From positions 1 through 5,993 of the forward strand of contig JACDAU010000033.1 in the NCBI GenBank assembly GCA_013695265.1: a DNA stretch of 5,993 nucleotides. Reading direction: 5' to 3'. This DNA comes from Chloroflexia bacterium. GTDB taxonomy: Bacteria; Chloroflexota; Chloroflexia; Thermobaculales; Thermobaculaceae. The notes under the pieces are model-generated. The model was not told the origin of the DNA, did no database searches, and worked only from the letters and a program-made list of their open reading frames with translations. Shown here piece by piece: positions 1 through 5,859 of this stretch (position 1 is its first letter; each line of letters begins with the position of its first letter). Position numbers and translations under genes: made by a program.

Positions 1-183
1 CGCCTGGTCGGTGGAAGCCACATCTCGTGGCATCAACTATTCTACCGACTGGCCGGTTCTGCGGTCTACCTGTCATGGCATCACATCTGGGGAGATGCCC
101 ATCGCCAGACCTCCAGCACCGGAGGAAAAGCTCGACGGACCGTAAAGAGCCTGTACCGGCGTCATGAACTCCGCGATCTGTGA
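1..183 (+). CDS. Possible 3' end of an unidentified ORF entering from the left edge
   Basis: The first reading frame is open from base 1 to a TGA at 181-183, giving 60 residues with no start inside the window. The peptide is rich in His and Trp (for example SWHQLFYRLAG and LSWHHIWGD) and ends in a basic tail (KARRTVKSLYRRHELRDL). I recognise no family. The other two + frames also stay open for more than 130 bases here, so the absence of stops is weak evidence, and the codon third positions do not show the strong G/C bias of the genes further right. It could be the C-terminus of a real protein, a decayed gene or chance. Confidence 0.18.
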   Translation, partial: RLVGGSHISWHQLFYRLAGSAVYLSWHHIWGDAHRQTSSTGGKARRTVKSLYRRHELRDL

Positions 184-330
184 GTTGGCTCTCCCACAGC
201 ACTACTATCGTCCATCCCGGTACCTCCAACCTCTTCTGGTTCTCGGCATCACATACTCGACAGGTCTTCAGAGTACAGCGGCGAGCAGGGCAATTGATGC
301 TGCGCGCCAGCGATGCCGCACTGCCACCTT

Positions 331-358
331 GTAGGGGCGTTCAACTGAACGCCCGTGC
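331..358. repeat. REP-like palindromic element
   Basis: GGGCGTTC (335-342) and GAACGCCC (347-354) are perfect inverted copies around the loop AACT. Outside them, GTA (331-333) can pair with TGC (356-358) through one G-T wobble after a single G-G mismatch. This gives a stem of about 11 pairs. The wording GTAGGGGCG...CGCCC resembles short palindromes that I recall being scattered through intergenic DNA of Chloroflexota and cyanobacteria; that is memory, not a search. No second copy lies in this window. It has no T-run, so a simple terminator is unlikely. Confidence 0.5.
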
Positions 359-512
359 AACCTCGTCTCTACCCTGGGCCTTCGGGATCAATGCACACGC
401 CCAGCGCAGCAGGGAGCAGAAGCCAAACCACGAAGTCGGAAGACGAGCGAGTTGGCAAGCCGCCCCACCTGCTGATGCGAGTCGCATCACCTTAGGCAAG
501 ATAACGTTGCGG

Positions 513-521
513 TGGTATAGA
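513..521 (+). promoter_or_regulatory. Candidate extended -10 promoter upstream of the molybdoenzyme gene
   Basis: TGG followed by TATAGA (516-521) reads as an extended -10 element (TGn plus four of six matches to TATAAT). No good -35 is visible at 16-18 bases; the best-placed hexamer, TTAGGC at 492-497, is poor. A start near 528 would leave a leader of about 60 bases before the ATG at 591. It competes with the leaderless candidate at 580-585. Confidence 0.25.
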
Positions 522-579
522 AGGATCCGAGAGGCACCCGGCCAGTATGCGGACGGTAATATGATCCATCACAGCGGGA

Positions 580-585
580 TACAAT
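580..585 (+). promoter_or_regulatory. TACAAT -10 element five bases before the ATG: possible leaderless start
   Basis: TACAAT matches TATAAT at five of six positions and is followed by AGCGC and then the ATG at 591. Transcription normally begins about six to seven bases after a -10, which would put the first base of the mRNA at or next to the A of the start codon. Consistent with this, no proper Shine-Dalgarno sequence sits in front of this gene, only a weak GGGA at 576-579 that is 11 bases away. No clear -35 is seen. Confidence 0.35.
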
Positions 586-590
586 AGCGC

Positions 591-1652
591 ATGACTGCAC
601 GGGCGACGGACTGGACTCTTGCGCTGCTCGTCGGCCTCGGCTTTGCGACAGGGCTGCTGGGCCTCGTGAGCGGTGGCGACGGGGATGCGTGGGTGTTTGT
701 GCTGCACGGTGTGGGCGGCGCGGCGCTCGGCCTGGTCACCGGCTGCAAGCTGCGGCGAGTCTGGCGGCGGGTCGTCTCGCCCAGGCGCTGGGACGCCCGC
801 ACTTCGGCGGGGCTGCTTGCCGCCGCCATGGTCTTCGCGACGCTGGGCACCGGGTGGGTGTGGTCGAGTGGCGGCGATCTCTTCGTCGCGGGATGGAACC
901 TGCTGAACTGGCACATCGCGCTCGGGTTGCTGCTCTCGCTCGCCGTCTACCATCACGCGTACCTGCGCGCAAAGCGGCCTCGGGTACCGGACCTCGCGAA
1001 CCGTCGACAGTTCCTGCACTGGGCGGGCATCTCGGTCGTCGCGGCGCTGGCGTGGCGCATGCAACGCCCTGCCGCCGCCACCCTCGGCTGGGAGGGCGCG
1101 CGGCGGCGCTGGACCGGCTCGTACGAGGCCGGGTCGTTCGCGGGTAACCGCTTCCCGTCCACCTCGTGGGTTGCGGATGCGCCGCGCCCCCTGCCAACGG
1201 AACAGTACCGGCTCTCGATCGCCGGCCTCGTGACGCAGCCAGGGGAGTTTGCGCTTCTGGATCTGGACGTGGGAGACACGCTCGTCGCGCTGCTCGACTG
1301 CACCGGTGGCTTCTACTCGACGCAGGAGTGGCGCGGCATTGGGATCGGGCGGCTGCTCGACGACGCGAAAGTCTCCGCGCGGGCCACGCACGTGCGCGTC
1401 ATCTCGCACACCGGGTATCGCTGGAGCTTCCCGCTGACCGAGGCGCGGAGCTTCCTGCTCGCCACCCATGTCGGGGGCGAACCGCTCTCGCACGACCACG
1501 GCGCGCCCGTGCGGCTCGTCGCCCCCGAGCGGCGCGGGTTCCAGTGGGTGAAGTGGGTCGTTCGCGTGGAGGCGCACGAGGGCGCAGACCTCGGCGCCGC
1601 GGCGTCCACGCTCTGGAGCAGCAGTACGCCCGAGGGCCGCGGCGAGCGCTGA
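591..1652 (+). CDS. Membrane cytochrome-b-like / molybdopterin-dependent oxidoreductase fusion
   Basis: A 353-residue protein in two parts. The N-terminus has four predicted membrane helices (about 8-28, 33-52, 72-92, 103-124). Positive residues cluster in the loop around 53-70 and after helix 4, so both termini of this block face the cytoplasm. His39 and His108 lie near the outer ends of helices 2 and 4 and could bind a haem b; His121 and His122 are near the inner side. Residues 138-142 read RRQFL, a twin-arginine-like motif, followed by a hydrophobic stretch (145-155). Residues about 170-330 match the oxidoreductase molybdopterin-binding fold (sulfite oxidase/MsrP type): Cys237 in LLDCTGGFYSTQEWRGI is the expected molybdenum ligand, and GEPLSHDHGAPVRLVAP (296-312) and VKWV (320-323) are typical. 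The Mo-co dimerisation domain is absent, as in MsrP. The inference is an exported molybdoenzyme tethered to its own haem-b electron carrier. The substrate cannot be told. It is monocistronic as far as the window shows, and the start is discussed under the -10 site at 580. Confidence 0.85.
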   Translation: MTARATDWTLALLVGLGFATGLLGLVSGGDGDAWVFVLHGVGGAALGLVTGCKLRRVWRRVVSPRRWDARTSAGLLAAAMVFATLGTGWVWSSGGDLFVAGWNLLNWHIALGLLLSLAVYHHAYLRAKRPRVPDLANRRQFLHWAGISVVAALAWRMQRPAAATLGWEGARRRWTGSYEAGSFAGNRFPSTSWVADAPRPLPTEQYRLSIAGLVTQPGEFALLDLDVGDTLVALLDCTGGFYSTQEWRGIGIGRLLDDAKVSARATHVRVISHTGYRWSFPLTEARSFLLATHVGGEPLSHDHGAPVRLVAPERRGFQWVKWVVRVEAHEGADLGAAASTLWSSSTPEGRGER

Positions 1653-1781
1653 TGCGGCGGCCTTCAAGCATGGGGGCGTTCCCGGACTCGACCGACCGAA
1701 GCAATATCCAAAGTCACCACGAATAATCGCCCAACCGAACCATCTCAACTCCTATTAACAAGTAGAGGTTGTTTTCTAAGA

Positions 1782-1838
1782 GACGCCGGTCGAAGCGCGA
1801 TACTCGTGAACCCGAACCCTTCACCGCGCTTCGGCGTC
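1782..1838. other. Long bulged hairpin between the molybdoenzyme and permease genes
   Basis: Three nested inverted segments stack into one stem. GACGCC (1782-1787) pairs with GGCGTC (1833-1838), GAAGCGCG (1792-1799) pairs with CGCGCTTC (1825-1832), and GTGAA (1806-1810) pairs with TTCAC (1820-1824). That is 19 Watson-Crick pairs, with bulges only on the 5' arm (GGTC 1788-1791, ATACTC 1800-1805) and the loop CCCGAACCC. No T-run follows on either strand, so it is not a standard intrinsic terminator. It lies upstream of the permease -35, so it would be in the 3' tail of the preceding transcript, or act as DNA. Function unknown. Confidence 0.6.
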
Positions 1839-1853
1839 GCGCCTGCGAGCCAC

Positions 1854-1882
1854 TTGTATGGATTCCCCCGAGTCGGTAGAAT
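1854..1882 (+). promoter_or_regulatory. Sigma70-like promoter of the permease gene
   Basis: TTGTAT (1854-1859) and TAGAAT (1877-1882) are separated by exactly 17 bases. The -10 matches TATAAT at five of six positions; the -35 keeps the key TTG. Transcription would begin near 1889 and give a leader of about 39 bases that includes a strong ribosome binding site. The spacing and the position before a gene that starts about 45 bases later support the call; the -35 is weak. Confidence 0.5.
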
Positions 1883-1913
1883 GCGCGCGATACCGTGTCC
1901 GAACTACGACCAT

Positions 1914-1925
1914 AAAGGAGAGGGG
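1914..1925 (+). promoter_or_regulatory. Strong ribosome binding site of the permease gene
   Basis: AAAGGAGAGGGG ends two bases before the ATG. The AAAGGAG core (1914-1920) leaves seven bases to the start codon at 1928. It is the best Shine-Dalgarno in the window and fixes the permease start. Confidence 0.8.
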
Positions 1926-1927
1926 AT

Positions 1928-3343
1928 ATGGCAGCAGCAGGCACGCACACCGCGGACGAGCCACCCTCAGGGCATGGGAACCAGCTCCGGCGGGGGATCA
2001 GCCCGCGGATGCTGTTGTTCTTTGTGCTCGGCGACATCCTCGGCGCGGGCATCTACATCCGGGTCGGCTCGGTGGCGGGCGAGGTGGGCGGCGCCATCTG
2101 GTCCGCGTTCCTGGTGGCGCTCGTTCTCGCCGTTTTCACTGCGGCGTCGTACGCAGAGCTTGTGACGAAGTACCCCGGCGCGGGTGGCGCGCCGCTGTAC
2201 TGCAACAGGGCATTTCGCAAGCCGTTCTTCACCTTTTTGGTCGCCTTCGCTGTGCTGGCCTCGGGCATCACCTCCGCGTGCGTCGCCGCCCGCTCCTTTG
2301 GCAGCAGGTACATGGCATCGCTGCTTGGTGTCGAGATCGACGATCTCACGACTGCGCTGATCGGCGCCGCATTCATTCTCGGCATTGCTGCGATCAACTT
2401 CATCGGCGTGAACGAGTCAGTCAAGACGAACATTGCCTTGACGCTCGTCGAGTTAGGCGGACTCATCATTATCATCATCATCGGTGCGGCGGCGATCCTC
2501 AGTGGCGGTGGTCAGGTCGACACGGGTAGGCCGTTCACGTTCTCCGCGGATACAAACATCGCGCTCGCGATCCTTGCGGGAACGGCGATCGCGTTTTATG
2601 CGCTGATCGGCTTCGAGGACGCGGTGAATATGGCGGAGGAAACCCAGAACCCGAATCGGGTCTTCCCGCGCGCGCTCTTCGGCGGGCTGCTCGCGGCGGG
2701 GGTCATCTACCTCATCGTGAGCACCATCGCCTCCTCGGTCGTGCCGACGGACACGCTCGCGGGCAATGAGACCGGACCCTTGCTGGAAGTCGTCGACCAG
2801 GGACCGCTCGGGATATCGCCGCGCATCTTCTCCCTGATCGCGCTGATCGCGATCACGAACACCGCGCTGCTGAATATGGTCATGGCCTCTCGCGTCGTGT
2901 ACGGCATGGCCCGGCAGGGTATCATCCCGGACGTCCTCGGCAAGACGCACAGCTCACGCCGAACGCCATACGCCGCCATCATCTTCACAACCCTGCTCGC
3001 GCTCGCGCTCGTCACTACGAGCACCGTGAGCGACCTTGCGGACACGACGGTGATGCTGCTGTTGATCGTGTTCGTGATCGTCAATATTGCGGTGCTGGTG
3101 CTGCGGCGGGACTCGGTAAGTCATTCGCACTTCACGACGCCGACGGTGCTCCCGGTGCTGGGCATTTTGAGTTGCCTCCTGGTGCTGTTCCAGGTCGTGC
3201 GCGACGACATCACCGACGAGGGTGCAAAGGTGGTGACGTTGGGAGCGGAGCTGCTGGGCGTAGGGCTCGTGCTGTACGCGATTGATCGGATGATCGGGGG
3301 CAATAGAGAAGTCACCTTCGACCCGTCTCAGCTGGACGGCTGA
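1928..3343 (+). CDS. APC-superfamily amino acid/amine permease
   Basis: A 471-residue, very hydrophobic protein with about a dozen predicted membrane helices, the usual size for the amino acid-polyamine-organocation family. Three family hallmarks are visible: GDILGAGIY (35-43) in helix 1, the glycine-rich unwound segment that contacts substrate; SYAELVTKYPGAGGAPLY (74-91), the conserved helix 2 to 3 region; and GFEDAVNMAEETQNPNRVFP (228-247) at the helix 6 end. ASRVVYGMARQGIIPDVLG (320-338) is the standard loop after helix 8. Helix 5 contains six isoleucines in a row (180-185). The protein should import or exchange an amino acid or related amine across the cytoplasmic membrane, driven by an ion gradient or antiport; the substrate cannot be read from the sequence. 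The gene has its own promoter and strong ribosome site and no co-directional partner within 270 bases, so it looks like a single-gene unit. Confidence 0.9.
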   Translation: MAAAGTHTADEPPSGHGNQLRRGISPRMLLFFVLGDILGAGIYIRVGSVAGEVGGAIWSAFLVALVLAVFTAASYAELVTKYPGAGGAPLYCNRAFRKPFFTFLVAFAVLASGITSACVAARSFGSRYMASLLGVEIDDLTTALIGAAFILGIAAINFIGVNESVKTNIALTLVELGGLIIIIIIGAAAILSGGGQVDTGRPFTFSADTNIALAILAGTAIAFYALIGFEDAVNMAEETQNPNRVFPRALFGGLLAAGVIYLIVSTIASSVVPTDTLAGNETGPLLEVVDQGPLGISPRIFSLIALIAITNTALLNMVMASRVVYGMARQGIIPDVLGKTHSSRRTPYAAIIFTTLLALALVTTSTVSDLADTTVMLLLIVFVIVNIAVLVLRRDSVSHSHFTTPTVLPVLGILSCLLVLFQVVRDDITDEGAKVVTLGAELLGVGLVLYAIDRMIGGNREVTFDPSQLDG

Positions 3344-3344
3344 G
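3327..3344 (+). other. Small hairpin across the permease stop codon
   Basis: CTCAGC (3327-3332) and GCTGAG (3339-3344) form a six-pair stem with the loop TGGACG, and the TGA stop lies in the 3' arm. No T-run follows, so it is at most a weak or factor-assisted terminator, or a transcript-end stabiliser, and it may be chance. Confidence 0.25.
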
Positions 3345-3652
3345 CCGGAACGGGAACGTCGAGGCGCGCGCCCCAGGCGCTCATTCCCCCGGTGTCTGTC
3401 ACCTCAATCCGTGGCGAAAGCCTGCTATCCCGAGGACCACAGACTCTCCGCTCCTCTTCGCAGAATCGGGTGGCGCTCCATGGCAGCTCGCGGGGGCGCT
3501 GTGGTTCACTTCCGCTGCGTGATCGTGTTCAGCAGAGGCGATCCCTCATGCGAGGTAGCGGATCGGGCGGGTGTGGGTTAACATGGAAGCGGAGACGCCA
3601 ACCTGTTCGCACTGTTGTATCGGCTCGCGCACCTGCGAAGCCGGGAGGACCC
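3345..3652. other. Intergenic leader before hemE
   Basis: About 308 bases between the permease stop and the hemE start. The hemE frame is open backwards to a GTG at 3392, which would add 87 residues. That peptide is Arg/Ser/Gly rich, has no counterpart in the known N-terminus of uroporphyrinogen decarboxylases and lacks a ribosome site, so I treat it as untranslated. It includes a perfect short palindrome GGCGCGCGCC near 3363-3372 and a loose inverted pair TTCGCA (3606-3611) / TGCGAA (3634-3639) just before the hemE ribosome site. I could not match it to a known riboswitch, and no convincing promoter is visible, although one would be expected somewhere here for the haem operon. Confidence 0.5.
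3643..3649 (+). promoter_or_regulatory. Ribosome binding site that decides the hemE start
   Basis: GGGAGGA ends three bases before the ATG at 3653 (four bases counted from GGAGG). It is the only good Shine-Dalgarno near the conserved N-terminus and supports the start at 3653 over the upstream GTG at 3392 or the later ATG at 3686. Confidence 0.7.
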
Positions 3653-4729
3653 ATGACCGTTACCCAAACCACCACCACAAAACCGATGACCGGGGCGGAG
3701 CGCATCCTTGCTGCGCTGCGCTGCGAGCCTGTCGACGCTACCCCCGTCTGGTACATGCGCCAGGCAGGGCGCTGCCTGCTGGAGTACCGCGAGCTGCGAA
3801 AGCAGTACGACATCCTCACGATGCAGCGCGATCCGGAGCTCTCGACCCGAGTGACCTTGATGCCCGTCGAGCGCTTCGGCGTGGACGCCGCAGTGCTGTA
3901 CTCCGACATCATGATCCCCCTGGAGGGGATGGGCGTCCCGTTCCGCATCGAGCCGGACATCGGACCGATCATTGACGACCCACTGCGCACGGAGGCGGAT
4001 ATCGCCAGCCTCCGCATTATTGCGGCGGAGGAGGCGACGCCGTACGTGTTCGAGGCGATCCGCCTGATTCGCACGGCGCTGGGCGGCAGGACCGCGCTGG
4101 TGGGCTTCGCCGGCAGCCCGTTCACCCTCGCGTGCTACATGATTGAGGGGCGGCCCGCGCGTGACTACGGCAGGGCCAAGAGCCTGATGTACGGCAAGCC
4201 CGCGCTGTGGCACAGACTCATGACCACCCTCACGGAGGTGACGATTCGCTATTTGCGAGCACAGGTCGATGCTGGCGCACAGGCGATTCAGCTCTTCGAC
4301 TCGTGGGTTGGGATCCTCAGCCCGGAGGTGTACGTGGAGTTCGTGCTGCCCTATTCAGCGCGCATCTTTCAGGAGGTCCGAGCAATGGGCGTCCCCACGA
4401 TCCACTTCGGCACGGGCACTGCGGGCCTGCTGGAGCTGATGGCCCAGGCCGGGCCGGATACCGTGAGCGTCGATTGGCGGGTGCCACTCGATGTAGCGTG
4501 GGAACGCATCGGACCCCAGAAGGGCATCCAGGGCAACCTGGACCCCACCGTCGTACTCGCCCCGTGGGAGGCCGTGGAACCGCGCGCGGCGGACGTGATT
4601 CGGCGCGCGGGCGGCAGGCCGGGGCACATCTTCAACCTCGGCCACGGAGTCCTCCCCGAGACAGACCCCGGCGTGCTCGCTCACCTTGCGGAGTGGGTAC
4701 ACGAGAGAACGAGGGTGAGCGATGAGTAA
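3653..4729 (+). CDS. hemE: Uroporphyrinogen decarboxylase (HemE)
   Basis: This enzyme removes four carboxyl groups from uroporphyrinogen III to give coproporphyrinogen III, in the cytoplasm. From the ATG at 3653 the protein has 358 residues, the usual length for the family. Both family signatures are present: PVWYMRQAGRCLLEYR (31-46), with Arg36 and Arg40 placed to hold the substrate carboxylates, and GFAGSPFTLACYMIEG (151-166), with the conserved Tyr162. LYSDIM (82-87) carries the catalytic Asp85, and FNLGHGVLPETDP (327-339) carries the conserved His331. Cys41 replaces the more usual Tyr in GRY, a tolerated variation. The last eight bases overlap the start of hemH, so the two are co-transcribed and probably translationally coupled. 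All key residues are present and the gene looks intact. Confidence 0.96.
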   Translation: MTVTQTTTTKPMTGAERILAALRCEPVDATPVWYMRQAGRCLLEYRELRKQYDILTMQRDPELSTRVTLMPVERFGVDAAVLYSDIMIPLEGMGVPFRIEPDIGPIIDDPLRTEADIASLRIIAAEEATPYVFEAIRLIRTALGGRTALVGFAGSPFTLACYMIEGRPARDYGRAKSLMYGKPALWHRLMTTLTEVTIRYLRAQVDAGAQAIQLFDSWVGILSPEVYVEFVLPYSARIFQEVRAMGVPTIHFGTGTAGLLELMAQAGPDTVSVDWRVPLDVAWERIGPQKGIQGNLDPTVVLAPWEAVEPRAADVIRRAGGRPGHIFNLGHGVLPETDPGVLAHLAEWVHERTRVSDE

Positions 4730-5741
4730 TGAGGTGGGGACTACAGGTACGCCCGCACTCCACCTTCTGGCCACCGCTCACGGCGCTGGGACGACCGGTG
4801 TCCTACTAATGACGTACGGCGCCGCGCAGTCGCCGGAGGGTGTGCCAGCGTATCTCCGGAGCGTGTACCGCGGGAACGCCCCACAGGCTGTGGTCGAGGA
4901 GTTTCAGCGCCGCTATCGGCTGGTCGGCGGCTCGCCGCTCGTGGAGATCACCCGCGCGCAGGCCACCGCGCTGGAGCGCCTGCTGAATGCGGAGGCGGCG
5001 CCCGGCGCGTCGTATCGCGTCGAGGCCGGGATGCAGCATACAGCGCCCTATATTGAAGATGGCCTCCGCGCACTGGCCGAAGCGGGCTGTACGAGGATCG
5101 TCGCGATGGTTATGTCGCCGCAGTACTCGCCGATTATCATGGGCGGGTACGGCCGAAAACTCGACGCCGCGCGGCACGTGCTACCGGTAGGCACGGAGTT
5201 GATCGTGGCGGGTACGTGGCACACCTTGCCGGCCTTTATCGACGCGCTGGCGGGGCGGGTCCGCGCGGCCCTGGCGGGGCTACCGCCAAAGGAGCGCGAG
5301 GCCGTGCCGGTGATTCTGACAGCGCACTCCCTGCCGGAGTCCGTCGTGCAGCGCGAGCCGCACTACATTGTGCAGCTCCAGGAGACGGTGCGCGCCGTGG
5401 CGGAGGCGGTGCCGCTCGGGGAGGGGCAGTGGCAGTTCGCGTACCAGAGCGCGGGCCACTCCCCGGAGCCGTGGCTGACGCCGGATATGAAGGACCTGTT
5501 GCCTGGGCTGGCCGACGCGGGCCACCGGAACGTGCTGATGGTGCCGGTGCAGTTCCTTGCGGACCACCTGGAGACGCTGTACGACATCGACGTCGCCGCG
5601 CGAGAGGAGGCGGATGTGGTGGGCATTGGGTTCCAGCGCATTGAGATGTTCAACACCGCGCCGGAGTTCATCAGCGTTCTTGCTGAGGTTGTCCACTGCG
5701 AGCTGGCATGCTTTCGCGCCGTGAGGAGTGCCAGAGTCTAA
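4722..5741 (+). CDS. hemH: Ferrochelatase (HemH), probably the coproporphyrin type (CpfC)
   Basis: Inserts ferrous iron into a porphyrin. The protein has 339 residues, normal for bacterial ferrochelatases. VILTAHSLPE (197-206) carries the metal-binding and catalytic His202; PVQFLADHLETLYDID (275-290) carries the partner Glu284; QSAGHSPEPWLTPDMKDL (242-259) is the conserved loop seen in the B. subtilis enzyme as a QS.G.TPDPWLGPD sequence. The N-terminal core begins GVLLMTYGAAQSPEGV (26-41). Tyr32 stands where B. subtilis has the haem-contacting Tyr13, whereas protoporphyrin ferrochelatases usually read N.GTP. By this mark it should act on coproporphyrin III, before ChdC makes haem. It has no transmembrane tail, so it is soluble. 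The ATG at 4722 lies inside the end of hemE, with GAGG (4711-4714) seven bases upstream. The residues before about 26 are not conserved, so a later start is possible. Confidence 0.94.
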   Translation: MSNEVGTTGTPALHLLATAHGAGTTGVLLMTYGAAQSPEGVPAYLRSVYRGNAPQAVVEEFQRRYRLVGGSPLVEITRAQATALERLLNAEAAPGASYRVEAGMQHTAPYIEDGLRALAEAGCTRIVAMVMSPQYSPIIMGGYGRKLDAARHVLPVGTELIVAGTWHTLPAFIDALAGRVRAALAGLPPKEREAVPVILTAHSLPESVVQREPHYIVQLQETVRAVAEAVPLGEGQWQFAYQSAGHSPEPWLTPDMKDLLPGLADAGHRNVLMVPVQFLADHLETLYDIDVAAREEADVVGIGFQRIEMFNTAPEFISVLAEVVHCELACFRAVRSARV

Positions 5742-5784
5742 CGCCAACGAGTCAGGAACCCCATTGCGATGGAACCGACGCTGA

Positions 5785-5815
5785 GCAGGCACGAAAACCT
5801 GCACCCTACAGGGTG
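5785..5815 (+). other. Two overlapping small hairpins after hemH
   Basis: GCAGG (5785-5789) pairs with CCTGC (5798-5802) around CACGAAAA, and CACCC (5802-5806) pairs with GGGTG (5811-5815) around TACA. They share base 5802, so they abut or compete. Neither is followed by a T-run. They lie about 45 bases after the hemH stop and could mark a factor-dependent transcript end or an mRNA processing point, but five-pair stems are also expected by chance in GC-rich DNA. Confidence 0.25.
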
Positions 5816-5859
5816 TGCGTTACTTCCACGCCGCAGAGGTCCACCGACGGTGATGAGGC

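Larger units (their letters stand above)
184..590. other. Non-coding stretch upstream of the molybdoenzyme gene
   Basis: About 400 bases with no convincing gene. An ATG-less 135-codon open frame (180-587, + strand) and the 3' end of a minus-strand frame that is mostly antisense to the next gene cross it, but neither translates into anything recognisable and both have random-looking composition. What can be supported inside it is a palindromic element at 331-358 and two promoter-like sites near 513-521 and 580-585. The octamer-like string GGCATCA(C) recurs loosely at 29, 77, 245 and (as CGCATCAC) 483, without regular spacing. Confidence 0.5.

Noticed and set aside
180..587. A 135-codon open frame in the left non-coding region
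   Set aside because: No good start or ribosome site, codon positions without GC bias, a palindromic repeat inside it and no recognisable protein features.
492..1748. A 418-codon open frame on the minus strand, antisense to the molybdoenzyme gene
   Set aside because: It mirrors the + strand gene almost exactly. Its translation is Arg/Pro/Ala rich with no motif, while the + strand frame shows clear family signatures. Long antisense frames are expected in high-GC coding DNA.
1757..1776. AACAA/TTGTT hairpin followed by TTC as a terminator of the molybdoenzyme gene
   Set aside because: The stem is five AT-rich pairs with a seven-base loop, and the T-run is only two further bases. It is too weak to call.
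3460..3490. Resemblance of CGGGTGGCGCTCC in the hemE leader to a T-box antiterminator sequence
   Set aside because: Only GGGTGG matches. The following ACCGCG part and a terminator/antiterminator pair before hemE are missing, and hemE is not a usual T-box target.
3579..3584. TAACAT as a -10 element for hemE
   Set aside because: It matches only four of six positions and there is no acceptable -35 or TGn extension at the right distance, so it is not distinguishable from chance.
3392..3652. N-terminal extension of HemE by 87 residues from the GTG at 3392
   Set aside because: The extension is low-complexity and Arg/Ser-rich, has no ribosome site and exceeds the normal family length. GGGAGGA directly before the ATG at 3653 gives the expected 358-residue protein.
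5088..5741. A [2Fe-2S] cluster in the ferrochelatase, suggested by the Cys326-x3-Cys330 pair near the C-terminus and Cys123
   Set aside because: Only three cysteines exist in the protein, and the internal cysteine that precedes QYR in cluster-bearing enzymes is replaced here (GGYGRKL at 141-147). The canonical four-Cys set is absent.
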